Positions 50,083 through 61,787 of a stretch of DNA of 64,000 nucleotides are shown piece by piece. This stretch comes from Manis javanica (lineage: Eukaryota > Chordata > Mammalia > Pholidota > Manidae): contig NC_133169.1 in assembly GCF_040802235.1 (NCBI RefSeq), positions 47,623,034 to 47,687,033 on the forward strand. Direction: 5' to 3'. The notes under the pieces are model-generated. The model was not told the origin of the DNA, ran no database searches, and saw nothing but the letters and a program-made list of their open reading frames with translations. Made by a program: the position numbers and the translations under genes. How positions within the stretch are numbered: the first letter of the stretch is position 1; each line of letters opens with the position of its first letter.

Positions 50083-50908
50083 GGTGAGAAAGAAGGAAAA
50101 AGAATATGAGGGAGACAAAGGCGAAGGATGAAGATGCCACTTCAAACAAAATGACTGTTGTATGTGCTTGTGAACGAGTGCCTGTCGTTGCACAGTTTTT
50201 CTTCCACGGGGGACGCGAATTTATCTGGGATTCGCGGCTGTGACCCCCTTATCCTGTCACGGGAGTCTTCTAGCGGCGGGCGCCCTAATGGCTCTTAATT
50301 GCCCGACCCGTGCCCGCGGGGAATGATGTAGTGGCAGAAAGGAGGAACGGAGAGAGCAGGAGAACCTTAGAACAAGGAAACTTAAAATGAGAAGCGCAAA
50401 AAAATATAAACTGAAACCAAAACACAGTAAAACAGTCAATGATAACACTAAGCACACACACACCACATCTGATCGCACTCGTTCGGACCGGTCCTTCTCT
50501 CACTCTGGTGCGCACCACACTCACCACTTTCAGGGTCTTCAAAAACTCTCGTAATTCTCCTGAAGGGCATCCACTCGGACTGCCGCAGGGTGACGAGCTT
50601 GATCTTTTCCTCCTCGGGCGCCAGTTTTCTGCCGATCGGATTTGCCTTCCTATGGCCGAGTCACTCGGACCTTAGGGCAAGGATTGGTTACCTGGGCTTT
50701 TACCCAGGGTCGCTAACCTGGGGGCCGGGACTACCAGCCCGGACTTCCTCACTCGGGACCACTAACCCGAGACCATACACGGGATGGCGACTCCCGCTTT
50801 ATAATGGATTTATGCAGACACGAGGGGGCGACCCTCGAATTACACTGCCCCGTCCGGACAATTAGACCTTGCCTCCAGCTGTCCTTTGTTCTCAGGGAAG
50901 CTGCTCAT

Positions 50909-50926
50909 ATCCCGGACGAGCCCCCA
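50909..50926 (-). promoter_or_regulatory. ERV primer-binding site, tRNA-Pro type
   Basis: On the element strand, two T follow the CA end of the 5' LTR, then an 18-base sequence TGGGGGCTCGTCCGGGAT. By memory this is the exact complement of the tRNA-Pro 3' end used by gammaretroviruses to prime reverse transcription. The perfect match supports recent replication. Confidence 0.9.
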
Positions 50927-50928
50927 AA

Positions 50929-51419
50929 TGTTAGGGTGCAGGCTTCCGAGGCTTCCCCAGAGAACAAACTACACAGGCATAGAGATGTAAATTCAAGCAA
51001 AGTCTTTATTCAGCCAACTAGTTGGGGTCCAAGTCAGCCCGATGCAGCGGGTCTCAACAAGGACCCCGAGCATTCAGAGCCAAGGGTTTATATAGCAATT
51101 TCAAAACACTTAACTCATAGCAATTTTCTATAACTATACATTATTCTTGCAAGACATATATCCTGGGGTTAAGCAAGGGCAGGGTAAGACTACTCCTCAA
51201 TGGTTAGGGAGGTTCTGCACGATAAGCTTGGTATGTAAGATTTACTGACCAAGGTTAGCTGACCAAGGGTCACAGCTGCCCACCACCCGGTGCTCATGAT
51301 TAACTTGTTTTTCAAGGCCTTACCCAGTTCCAGTTTTTCTTTCTAAGTCACATACTCAGAAAATGGCTTCTAGGCCTTTAAGATGGCTATGCTTATGCTA
51401 ACCTATTTCTATTCTTACA
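50929..51419 (-). repeat. ERV 5' LTR (right copy)
   Basis: Same 491 bp as the left copy with four transitions. Element-strand TATA box is at 51087-51094 and AATAAA at 51005-51010. It is followed on the plus strand by the right target duplication atag (51420-51423). Confidence 0.95.
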
Positions 51420-51423
51420 ATAG
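51420..51423 (+). repeat. ERV target-site duplication, right (atag)
   Basis: Matches 45905-45908 and directly abuts the right LTR. Confidence 0.85.
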
Positions 51424-51839
51424 TTATAATTTAGAGAAGATAAGGAAGGGATGCATCAAAAAGCCTCAATACTGGGTGCCTGATTTAAACATGATTACAT
51501 TAAACCTGTAATTTTCCCTTTGGTCTCTCCCATTGAGTAGCAAGCTGAATGCTGTTAAAAAATTTCTGTATCTGTTGTTGGCAGCTCTATTTTATAGTAA
51601 TCAAATTATTTTGTCATAAGAAAGAGCATCTTCCCAATTTCGCATCTTCTCAAGCATCAAGCAGTTTTTTATCTATTCAATCAAGTCTGCTTTTGCAATT
51701 TGCCCAGATGTAATTGTTTTTAAAATAGCCCATATATATTATTTATAAACTGACTTTTCATCATTTTATATTCTGTGTCCTTTTGTTTGAGCATATTTTT
51801 ACATATGAAAGCACAATAGAATGATAAGGATAGATGGTG

Positions 51840-52225
51840 TTGAAATAAATTTTTGGCCCCAAATGGGGCCACTTCTGCGTGGGATTTCAATTTAGCAAAG
51901 TGAAGTTTCATGTTCTTACAAATGTTCTTCTTGACCAGGAACACACTATATCCAGTCCACTGATATCCACATGCCAGGTCCTCTCTGGGCTCTACGTCCC
52001 TTGACATTTTAAAATGATGCCAGATATGAATCCTCAGCCGATCATGCCCTACTCCCCTTCCAATGCTCTGTAACACTTGCTTTTACCCAAAATCCCTTGG
52101 GAGGTGCTCCACTGCTTGCGAGCACTGTGCTCCCTCAGACCACGGACCGCTTCCCTCGGATAAAGGACATCAAACTAGTTACTAAATTGCTTTAGTTTGA
52201 CAAGGGAACTGACAGGTAACTAAAT
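51840..52225 (+). mobile_element. Possible solo LTR
   Basis: A CpG-containing block with C-rich sequence (tgccctactccccttcc), ACTGTGCTCCCTCAGACC and GGATAAAGG near the right end resembles the R/U5 part of an ERV LTR in plus orientation. The opposing minus-strand frame (51720-52076, 118 aa) has no recognisable domain and is taken as chance. Ends not resolved. Confidence 0.4.
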
Positions 52226-52559
52226 AGACTGGTAGAAAAGTGGAATAGACAATAACAGCTACTTCACTGGACTTTTTTATTAGATGAGTGCAGTTAGCAG
52301 TCTCTGCAGTCCCCAGTCAGCAGGACACCTTGTGCGGAAGAATGCTGGCTCATGTGATGTTGGTTGATTTCTTAAACATGTTTTCTCTATGCAAAAACAA
52401 AGTACCAATAACCATTTCATCTCTAACCTCATCAGTTTTCTGTGTCTCCTGTTGTTTCTTCCCTTTATTATTGATTTGTAGTTTTTTAAATTTATTCTGA
52501 ATCTAAGTTCTTTGTTGGACATGTCTTGATAATTTCTCACAGCCTGTGTCTTGCCCATT

Positions 52560-53770
52560 TGTTTGCTTTTCTTTATTTGAAGTGTAATTGTTGTACAATC
52601 TTATATTGACTTCAAGTATGCAGCACAGCAGTTGAACAGTTACCCACATTATTAAATCCTCACCCCAACTAGTGCAGTTACTCTCTGAAAACATAGGAAG
52701 ATGTTACAGAACCTCTGACTACACTCCCTGTGCTATAGCACCATCCCCATGACCAGCTTACATTATGACTGAGAATCTGTGTGCCCTGTACCCCCCTCAC
52801 CCTACCTACTCACCCAGTCCAGATCCTCCCATGGTAACCACACACCCATCACTTCTCAGTGTGTAAGAGTCTTTTCAAAGGAGGAATTTTGTTTTCTTTA
52901 CAGAAATTCCTAGAAGTGGAATTACAGAGTCATGTGATATTTGTATTTTTAGGGTATTTTTATTTTTTGAGGACCCTCCAAACTGTTTTCCACAGCAGCT
53001 GCATCAAGTAACATTGTCACTAACAGTGCAGGAGGGTTCCCTCTTCTCCACATCCTCACCAAGACTTGTTATTTCTTGGCTTTTGGATGGTGGCTCTTCT
53101 GACTGGTGGGAAGTGGTATCTCACTGTGGTTCTGATTTGCATTCCCCTGATGATTAACGATGTGGAGCATATTTTCATGTGCTTGTTGGCCATCTGTATT
53201 TTATCTTTGGAGAAATGTCTTACAGTTCTTGTGCTGATTTTTTTTTCTGTTTATGGTGTCCTTTGCTGTACAGAAGCTTTTTAGTTTGATGTAATCCCAC
53301 TTGCTCTGGAAAAAAATTGCTCATACTTACGTTAAGTTCAAAACATTTTTGCCTATGTGTTCTTTATAAGTTTTATGGTATCATGTCTTATCTTTAGGTC
53401 TTTAATCCATTTTGAGATTAATTCTGTGTATGGAGTTAGACAATAATCCATTTTTATTCTCTTGCATGTGGCTGTTCATTTTACTCTATGCCAATTACTG
53501 AAGAGGCTGTCTTTCCCCCACTGTATCTTCATGGCTGCTTTATTGTGTATTAATTGGCCATATATGTGTGAGTTTATATCTTGGCTCTATATTCTGTTCT
53601 ATTGATCTGTGGGTCTTTTCTTGTGCTTTGTAGTGTAGATTGACATCAGGGAGTGTAATACTCCCAGCTTTCTTCCTCTTTCTCAGGATTGCTTTGGCTA
53701 CTCAATGTCTTTGTGGTTCCATATGAATTGAGGATTATTTGCTCTCTGTTTCAACAATAGTTGAAGTTGA
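52560..53770 (-). mobile_element. L1 3' half, minus orientation
   Basis: 52570-52870 is a reverse 3'UTR ('gaagtgtaattgttgtacaa', 'gtaaccacacacccatcact'). From about 52900 the plus strand is antisense ORF2 C-terminus: 'agaagtggaattacagagtc', 'tgttttccacagcagctgca', 'ggaagtggtatctcactgtg', 'tttgctgtacagaagctttt' and 'gcatgtggctgttcatttta'. Ends near 53770. It is 5'-truncated with many stops and indels. Confidence 0.8.
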
Positions 53771-53899
53771 TTTCAGGTCTTGAAATTCAGGGAAATACTG
53801 AAGAACTGTTCCTCTGGAGGAGAATAGAGACATAACAAATGCAAAGCAGGATGATACAAAAATCATTCAATATGTTCAAATTTCATCATAAATAAAAAT

Positions 53900-54610
53900 G
53901 TAATAAGATAAAAATGTAGAGTAAAATGCCAAATTAGTAAATGACTCTATAGTACAATTATTTGATGAATATATAATCACATCTCACAAACATATCATTT
54001 GAAAGTGCTTCATAGTCTGGGGCAAAGCAATTAGACCATAAATATTTGAGACAGCTGTGTTACAAAATAGGAAAAATAGTACTATATTCTGAAATTTTGA
54101 AAGAACATTATTTGTAATAGCCAAGATATAGTAGTAACTTGTTTCCATTATTACCCGGGTGGAAAAAGAAAAATGGCTTGTATATAGAATGGATTTATAT
54201 TTGGGCATACAAAGGAATGAAATCTTGTTATTTGCAACAATGTGGATGGATGTAGAAGGTATTATGCTCAGTGAAATAAACCTGGTGAAGAAAGACAAAT
54301 GCCATAAGATCCATTTAAATTTAAAATCTAAAAAAGCAAATAATGAAAAATTAAATAAAAACGAAACAAACTCATAAGTACAGAGACTAAACTGGTGATT
54401 GCCAGAGGAGAATGGTTAGGGCGAGAGGAAGAATAGATGAAGGGGAAGTTTCCAGTTATAAAAGAAGTAAATCATTTAGGTGAAAAGCACAGTATAAGGA
54501 CTATTGTCAATGACAGTTAAGACTTTACTGACAGATGGTGACAGGCTCATCATGGTGACCATTTCTTCTTATAAATATCAAAGTACTATGTCTGCAAAAT
54601 TTAAAAAATA
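53900..54610 (+). mobile_element. Older L1 3' end
   Basis: Plus-strand ORF2 C-terminal remnants ('tttgtaatagccaagatata', 'caacaatgtggatggatgta', 'attatgctcagtgaaataaa') are followed by 3'UTR sequence ('actggtgattgccagaggag', a 'tcatcatggtgaccatttct'-type block). It is the target into which the younger L1 at 54621 inserted. Confidence 0.7.
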
Positions 54611-54620
54611 CCTAGGAAAA
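54611..54620 (+). repeat. L1 target-site duplication, left
   Basis: cctaggaaaa, repeated exactly at 58582-58591 after the L1 poly(A). Confidence 0.8.
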
Positions 54621-57600
54621 CCTCAAACCCAAAGACATGCACAGACTAAGAGTTAAGGGATGGAAAAAGATAATTCATGCAAAAAATAGGGGAAAATGCA
54701 GGTATTGCAGTACTAGTATCAGACAAAACAGACTTCAAAACAAGAGATAAAGAAGGATGTTATATAATGATAAAGGGGTCAGTCCAACAAGAGGATATAA
54801 CCATTATAAATATACATGCACCCAATGCAGGAGCACCAGCATATGTGAAACAAATACTAACAGAATTAAAGGAGGAAATAAAATGCAATGCATTCATTTG
54901 AGGAGACTTCAACACACCACTCACTCCAAAGGACAGATCCACCAGACAGAAAATAAGTAAGGACACAGAGGCACTGAACAACACACTAGAACAGATGGAC
55001 CTAATAGACACCTACAGAACTCTACATCCAAAACAGAATATACATTCTTCTCAAGTGCCCATAGAACATTCTCCAGAATAGACCACATACTAGGCCACAA
55101 AAAGAGCCTCAGTAAATTCCAAAAGACTGAAATTCTATCAACCAACTTTTCAGACCACAAAGGTATAAAACTGGAAAAAAATTGTACAAAGAAAACAAAA
55201 AGACTCACCAACACATGGAGACTTAACAACATGCTCCTAAATAATCAATGGATCAATGACCAAATTAAAATAGAGATCAAGCAATATATGGAAACAAATG
55301 ACAACAATAACACAAAGCCGCAACTTCTGTGGGATGCAGCGAAAGCAGTCTTAAGAGGAAAGTATATAGCAATCCAGGCATATTTAAAGAAGGAAAAACA
55401 GTTCCAAATGAATAGTCTAATGTCACAATTATCAAAATTGGAAAAAGAAGAACAAATGAGGCCTAAAGTCAGCAGAAGGAGGGACATAATAAAGATCAGA
55501 GAAGAAATAAATAAAATTGAGAAGAACAAAACAATAGCAAAAATCAACGAAACCAAGAGCTGGTTCTTTGAGAAAATAAACAAAATAGATAAGCCTCTAG
55601 CCAGACTTATTAAGAGAAAAAGAGAATCAACACACATCAACAGAACCAGAAATGAGAAAGGAAAAATCATGACAGACCCCACAGAAATACAAAGAATTAT
55701 TAGAGAATACTAGGAAAACCTATATACTAACAAGCAGGAAAACCTAGAAGAAATGGACAACTTCCTAGAAAAATGCAACCTTCCAAGACTGAGCCAGAAA
55801 GAAACAGAAAATCTTAACAAACCAATTACCAGCAACAAAATTGAAGCAGTAATCAAAAAACTACCCAAGAGCAAAAAACCTGGGCCAGATGCATTTACTG
55901 TGGAATTTTAGCAGACATACAGAGAAGACCTAATACCTGTTCTCCTTAAAGTTTTCCAAAAAATAGAAGAGGAATCCTCCCGAATTCTTTTTATGAAGCC
56001 AACATCACCTTAATACCAAAACCAGGCAAAGACCCCACTAAAAAAGAAAATTACAGATCAATATCCCTGAAGATCGTAGATGCAAAAATACTCAACAAAA
56101 TATTATCAAACCAAATTCAAAAATACAACAAGAGGATGATGCACCATGACCAAGTGGGATTCATCTCAGGGATGCAAGGAAGGTACAACATTTGAAAATC
56201 CATCAACATCATCCACTACATAAACAAAAAGAAGGACAAAAATCACATGGTCATCTCCATAGATGCTGAAAAAGCATTCAACAAAGTTCAACATCCATTC
56301 ATGATAAAAAAAACTCTCAACAAAATGGGTATATATAGAGGGCAAATACATCAACCTAATAAAGGCCATATATGATAAACCCACAGGCACATCATACTGA
56401 ACAGTGAGAAGCTGAAAGCTTTTCCTCTGATATTGGGAACAAGACAGGGATGCCCACTCTCCCCACTGTTATTGAACATAGTACTGGAGGTCTTAGCCGT
56501 GGCAATTAGATAAAACAAAGAAATACAAGGAATCCAGATTGGTAAAGAAGGTAAACTGTGACTTCGCAGATGACATGATATTGTACATAAAAAATCCTAA
56601 AGGATTCCACTCCAAAACTACTAGAACTGATATCAGAATTCAGCAAAGTTGTAGGATACAAAATTAATACACAGAAATCTGTGACTTTCGTATACACTAA
56701 CAATGAACTAATAGAAAGAGGAATCAGGAAAACAATTCCATTCACAATGGCATCATAAAGAATAAAATACCTAGGAATAAACCTAACCAAGGAAGTGAAA
56801 GACCTATACTCTGAAAACTATAAGACACTCTTAAGAGAAATTAAAGAAGACACGGACAAATGGAAACTCATCCTATGCTCTTGGCTAGGAAGAATTACTA
56901 TAGTCAAAATGGCCATCCTGCCCAAAGCAATATACAGATTCAATGCAATCCCTATCAAATTACCAACAGCATTCTTCAATGAACTGGAACAAATAGTTTA
57001 AAAATTCATATGTAACCACCAAAGACCCCAAATAGCCAAAGCAATCTTGAGGAGGAAGAATAAACTGGGGAGGATCTCACTCCCAAACTTCAAGCTCTAC
57101 TACAAAGCCACAATAATCAAGACAATTTGATACTGGCACAAGAACAGACCCACAGACCAGTGGAACAGAATAGAGACTCCAGACATTAACCCAAACATAA
57201 ACATAAAGTAGCCATGGACATACAATGGGGGAAATGACAGCCTCTTCAACAGTTGGTGTTGGCAAAACTGGACAGCTACATGCAAGAGAATGAAACTGGA
57301 TCACTGTCTAACCCCATATACAAAAGTAAATTTGAAATGGATCAAAGACCTGAATGTAAGTCATAAAACCATAAAACTCTTAGAAAAAAACTTAGGCAAA
57401 TATCTCTTGGACATAAACATGAGTGACTTCTTCATGAACATATCTCCCCAGGCAAGGGAAACAAAAGCAAAAATGAACAAATGGGACTATATCAAGCTGA
57501 AAAGCTTCTGTACAGCAAAGGACACCATCAATAGAACAAAAAGGTATCCTACAGTATGGGAGAATATATTCATAAATGACATATCCTCTAAAGGGTTGAC

Positions 57601-58581
57601 ATTCAAACAAAAAGCAAATAATCCAATTAAAAAATGGGCAGAGGAGCTGAACAGACAGTTCTCCACAGAAGAAATTCATATGGCCAATAGACACATGAAA
57701 AGATGCTCCACATCGCTAGTTATCAGAGAAATGCAAATTAAAATCACAATGAGATATCACCTCACACCAGTAAGGATGGCCAGTATCCAAAAGACAAACA
57801 ACAACAAATGCTGGTGAGGTTGTTGAGAAAGGGGAACCCTCCTTCACTGCTGGTGGGAATGTAAATTAGTTCAACCATTGTGGAAAGCAATGTGGAGGTT
57901 CCTCAGAAAGCTCAAAATAGACCCAGGAATTCCATTTCTAGGAATTTACCCTAAGAATACAGCAGCCCAGTTTGAAAAAGATAGATGCACCACTGTGTTT
58001 ATCGCAGCACTATTTCAATAGCCAAGAAATGGAAGCAACCTGAGTGTCCATCAGTAGATGAATGGATAAAGAAGATATTTTACATATGCACAATGGAATA
58101 TTATTCATCCATAAGAAGAAAACAAATCCTACCATTTGCAACAACATGGATGGAACTAGAGGGTATTATGCTTAGTGAAATAACCTGGGTGGAGAAAGGC
58201 AAGTACCAAATGATTTCACTCATCTGTGGAGTATAAGAACAAAGAGAAACTGAAGGAACAAAACAGCAGCAGACTCACAGAACCCACGAATGGACTAACA
58301 GTTACCAAAGGGAAAGGGACTGTGGAGGATGGGTGGGAAGGGAGGGATAAGGGCGGGATAAAAGAAAGGGGCATTATGATTAGCATGTATAATGTGTGTG
58401 GGGGGGGTACAGGGAGGGCTGGGCAACACAGAGAAGACATTTAGTGCTTTTGCAGCATCTTACTATGCTGATGGACATGGACTGTAATGGGGTTTGTGGC
58501 GGGGGTGGACTTGGTGAAGAGGAGAGCCTAGTGAAGATAATGTTTTTCATGTAATTGTAGATTAATGATATCAAAAAAAAG
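54621..58581 (+). mobile_element. 5'-truncated L1 with broken ORF2
   Basis: About 3.96 kb starting inside the ORF2 endonuclease and reaching a poly(A) at 58572-58580, flanked by a 10 bp duplication. ORF2 would encode endonuclease, reverse transcriptase and a C-terminal domain. Seen in pieces: DITIINIHAPNAG (54790), a TGA at 54899-54901 right before the endonuclease GDFN motif, WDAAKAVLRGKYIAIQAYLK (55330), KINKIDKPLARL (55575) with TAG at 55711-55713, the reverse-transcriptase FADD box at 56563-56574, a [18 protein letters not shown] stretch near 56775-56825, and [14 protein letters not shown] (57695). Multiple frameshifts and stops make it inactive. The 3'UTR has a G-rich block at 58311-58370. 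The best-preserved L1 in the window. Confidence 0.93.
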
Positions 58582-58591
58582 CCTAGGAAAA
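58582..58591 (+). repeat. L1 target-site duplication, right
   Basis: cctaggaaaa directly after the poly(A), identical to 54611-54620. Confidence 0.8.
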
Positions 58592-59290
58592 TATGTAACC
58601 AATGGTGAAAGAACTGCACTTTGAAAACTCGGACATTGAAAAAAGTAGAACAGTTACAACAGACATATAGACATTCTCATGGATAAAATGGACTAATACT
58701 GTTAGAAGGGCCACACTACCCAAAATAATGTACATGTTCAATGCAATGCCCATCAAAATATGAAAGGAAAATATCAAAGAACTAAAGCAAATAATCCTGA
58801 AATTTAGGTGCAACCACAAGAGACCCTGAGTTGCCAAAAGCATCCTGGAAAAGAGCAAAGTGGAGGATATCAAGCAATATAACAAAGTTACAGCAATCTA
58901 AACAGTATGGTAGTGGTGAAAAAGTAGATGCCAAGATGAATGGAAAAGAAAAGACAACCCAGAAGTAAACCCATTCCTATATACAGTCAAATAAGATGTG
59001 ATAAAAGTGACAGAAATATACATGTGAGAAAGGATTATCTCTTCAATAAATTGTGTTGGGAAAACCAGAGAGCTACATGCAAAAGAATGAAAATCATTCT
59101 CTTCCACCATTCACAAAAATAAACTAAAAAAGAAATGAAGATTTATTATAATATATGAAACTATATAACTTCTAGAAAAAAACATAGTAAACTTCTGAAC
59201 ATAACAAATATCCATTTATGAAAGATGGTGGTAGTCAAGAACATCACTAGTAATCAGCCAGAAAAATTATCAAGGCATATAATTTACCAG
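58592..59290 (+). mobile_element. Old L1 ORF2 fragment
   Basis: Diverged ORF2 sequence: 'gttcaatgcaatgcccatca', 'taatcctgaaatttaggtgc', 'ccagagagctacatgcaaaa'. It continues on the far side of the younger L1 insertion and probably belongs to a separate old copy from the 3' end at 53.9-54.6 kb, because ORF2 here follows a 3'UTR. Confidence 0.65.
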
Positions 59291-61361
59291 AATCAAATTG
59301 AGGTTTTTAGTAATGAGACCATATCATTATATTCTAATATTAAACCTGGATGTAACACAGATATGAGATTGTTGAGAGACATTTAAAATGAAAATTCACA
59401 CTCTCCAAGCTCAGAGGAAGCAAATAAGCAATACTGCTGTAAAAATCATCACAGATCATGTAACTGCAGTCCCTCTGGGCTGAAATGAAATGAGAAGTAC
59501 TGTGACAATATATGACATTTTATTTCTAATTGAACAGGCCGAGTGGAACATTTCCAGTGACACACCAGGGAAAGTAACAGCGAGAAAGCCAGAGTGTGGC
59601 ACACACCTCGGTTACGTCAGTTCATGTGTCCCGCGAGCCGGGACCGATGAGATCCATCTGTGACCTCCCCGTGGCCACAGGGGAACCCTGCTTGTCTCCC
59701 AGCCCACACTTCACCCTAACGAAAACGTGTAACAAATTGAAAATTCCATGTTCTTTAAAAATAGAAGAGGACCTCAGACGTTGTGAACCTTACTGATTTC
59801 CCCTCAGAGCACGGGAGACAGACAAGCAGTGAGAAGAAGGATTCGCTGGGTCGCACAGGACATTGGCATTTTGAATCCCAGCTTGTGAGTATGAATACGG
59901 GGTTTTATAAGGTTGAAGGAAAAAAGGTGAGAGAAATGAGCCTCCTTGGGCTGTGCTGACCATGGAGGTGCAAATAATTTTAATAATGAATGGTAGCTTT
60001 TAAAAAGTGCAGATATACATTATATAAATTATTTTTTTTGTACTCACTTTATTTACTTGAATATTTGTTCCTCTGATTTTTCTAGTATAATACTAGACAC
60101 TATTCTGGTAGGTGTCATGGTCATTGCGCATGACTGTGAGGCTGTATATAGGAGCTCTTCTCCCAAAGGGGTGTTTATCCCAGTGGCCTCAGTCAAGATG
60201 TATAAGGATCCATGATGTAACAATATTTTACAGAGATATGGAGCTAAATTTAATAATATCTATTAAGAAAATGATCAGAAGCTCACCAAATATCCTTACC
60301 AGGAAGCTTAAGATCATTGTTTTCAATAACAAATTAACATGCACAGAGAATAATTTGGTAATTGTGATCATACACAAATAGTTGAGATCCATGTCTCCTG
60401 CTGTATTATGCATGAGTAACAAATATTTCAGCTCGCTTAGCCTGGCTTATCTTGTATAATAAAGTAATAGCACCAGAACTTAACTGAACATTTGTTCCAG
60501 TGGTACAGATGGGACATATACTCAAAGTAACAAGAATGTGCCTAGCATGTGCTTGGATATCATCAATACTCTCATATACTTCAAGAAATAAACTCTCTTT
60601 ATGTAGAGAGAGATATTTCACATGAGTAAAATCCAACTTCTTTATTTTATAACTGAAAGAACTAGATCCAGACAGTAAAAGAAAATCAGGTAAGTCAGAA
60701 AACAGAAAACACATTGATTACAAGGCTTATTAGAAAAATGCATCTCTGGTCATTTCAGTTATAATATTGTGACTTTATGTTTGCCTTTAATTTTTGTCAA
60801 GTGCTTTTAGATTTTTGGTCTTGTAATTTTTGTCACAACAGGTCACTGGAGGAACCTTAAGAAAAACTATAAACTTTTTAAATATTATGCACATTCAGAT
60901 GCTAAGTATGTCCTCTGATAATTATTCCTCATGAATAATGAAAGAAAAGTGCACAAAGATATAACTTCTGGGAGAATTAATTCTGAAAAATTTACACAAT
61001 GAGTCTGATTATTAATTCTGTAAAAGCTGTTTTATCTTCTTGCAGACTCTTGAGAAACCCACCTTCTGCCCAATAGTGCAGCCAAGGTGGCTGTTCTGCT
61101 CACAGCACAGTGAGTGTCTTGGTGTCCCAGTGCTGGCCTGTGGCAAACACCAGGCGACAGATGTGTGCCTCATTCAGTCTCAGATGATTTTCCCTCATCA
61201 GGCAAAACACCCATCAGAGAAGATGATTTAAAGTAGTCCTTAGGTGAAAAGAGAGATTACCATTTTCTGTGATAGATGCTGTGTCTTAGATTACAGCAGT
61301 AATATCCTAATATGCCTTGTATGGCACACTTGTAACATGGGCCTTATAATGAAACATTCAG
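59291..61361. other. Intergenic, nothing recognised
   Basis: A CpG-containing patch lies at about 59615-59650 (gttcatgtgtcccgcgagcc). Open frames are at most 102 codons (60406-60714, minus) with no recognisable domain. Confidence 0.35.
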
Positions 61362-61787
61362 TGCCAGAGTCCAGCTCCAGCCGAGGGCTGAAATGCCCAA
61401 AGGTGCAGGACAGAGTCGGCGCATGGAAAGACAGGACACGGAGTCAGTGGGAGGAGGTCCCTAGACAAAGTGTGGATGACATCTTTATTTACACCATTTT
61501 GCACAAAGATATGATTATTTTTTATTTATTCTTTTGATTAACAAGCATAGGCAAGATTTTTCTTTCTATTTCCTTCTTATCTATACGTGGTTAGCCAAGT
61601 GTCAGACAGGTGACCTTTTCCTGTTCCTTGACCTAAACTTTTCTCAGTAACATGTACTCTATTGTGTCTCTCATTTCTATGCAAAGCGGTTTCTAAGTAA
61701 TGCATGTGACCGCAGAAGCGTGCAGCATGTAGCAGTGACTATGGAGTCTATCAGCTCAGGGTGACATACAGGTCACCCACTGCCACA
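61362..61787 (-). mobile_element. ERV LTR (class II-like), minus orientation
   Basis: The plus strand runs tgccagagtcc...ctgccaca, so the element strand begins TGTGGCAG and ends TCTGGCA, with TG/CA termini and near-inverted ends. Element-strand AATAAA signals are at about 61482-61487 (atctttattt on plus) and near 61519. The GC-rich segment close to the 3' end and A-rich middle resemble class II/betaretroviral-type LTRs, but the class is a guess. No partner LTR, target duplication or polypurine tract was found. Confidence 0.55.

Larger units (their letters stand above)
46415..50908 (-). other. ERV interior without coding capacity
   Basis: A GC-rich leader (about 50100-50908) is followed by ~3.6 kb of AT-rich sequence. 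The leader contains a plausible splice donor (GTGGTGAGTG on the element strand, about 50520). Frames on the element strand such as 50257-50478, 50285-50542 and 47011-47256 show no retroviral motif. The AT-rich part looks unrelated to gag or pol and may be captured cellular or other repeat DNA. Confidence 0.7.
45909..51419 (-). mobile_element. Complete class I (gammaretrovirus-like) provirus, non-coding interior
   Basis: Two 491 bp LTRs in direct repeat flank 4529 bp of internal sequence. The orientation is minus: primer-binding site next to the right LTR and polypurine tract next to the left. A 4 bp duplication (atag) marks integration. The proline-tRNA primer site and 4 bp duplication place it with ERV1/gamma-type elements. 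No frame longer than about 92 codons lies in the interior and no protease, reverse transcriptase, integrase or envelope motif was seen, so gag, pol and env are absent or erased. Because the LTRs are nearly identical, long decay after insertion is unlikely; it was probably mobilised in this defective state by proteins from another element. Confidence 0.92.

Noticed and set aside
50257-50542. Two hydrophobic minus-strand frames in the ERV leader as possible accessory genes
   Set aside because: Overlapping frames through the same pyrimidine-rich leader; no signal-peptide logic or family resemblance.
51720-52076. 118-codon minus-strand frame as a candidate gene
   Set aside because: It overlaps an LTR-like block, shows no recognisable domain and has no gene context.
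54760-55682. Minus-strand frames of 83-145 codons
   Set aside because: Antisense of the L1 ORF2; hydrophobic composition results from the A-rich sense strand.
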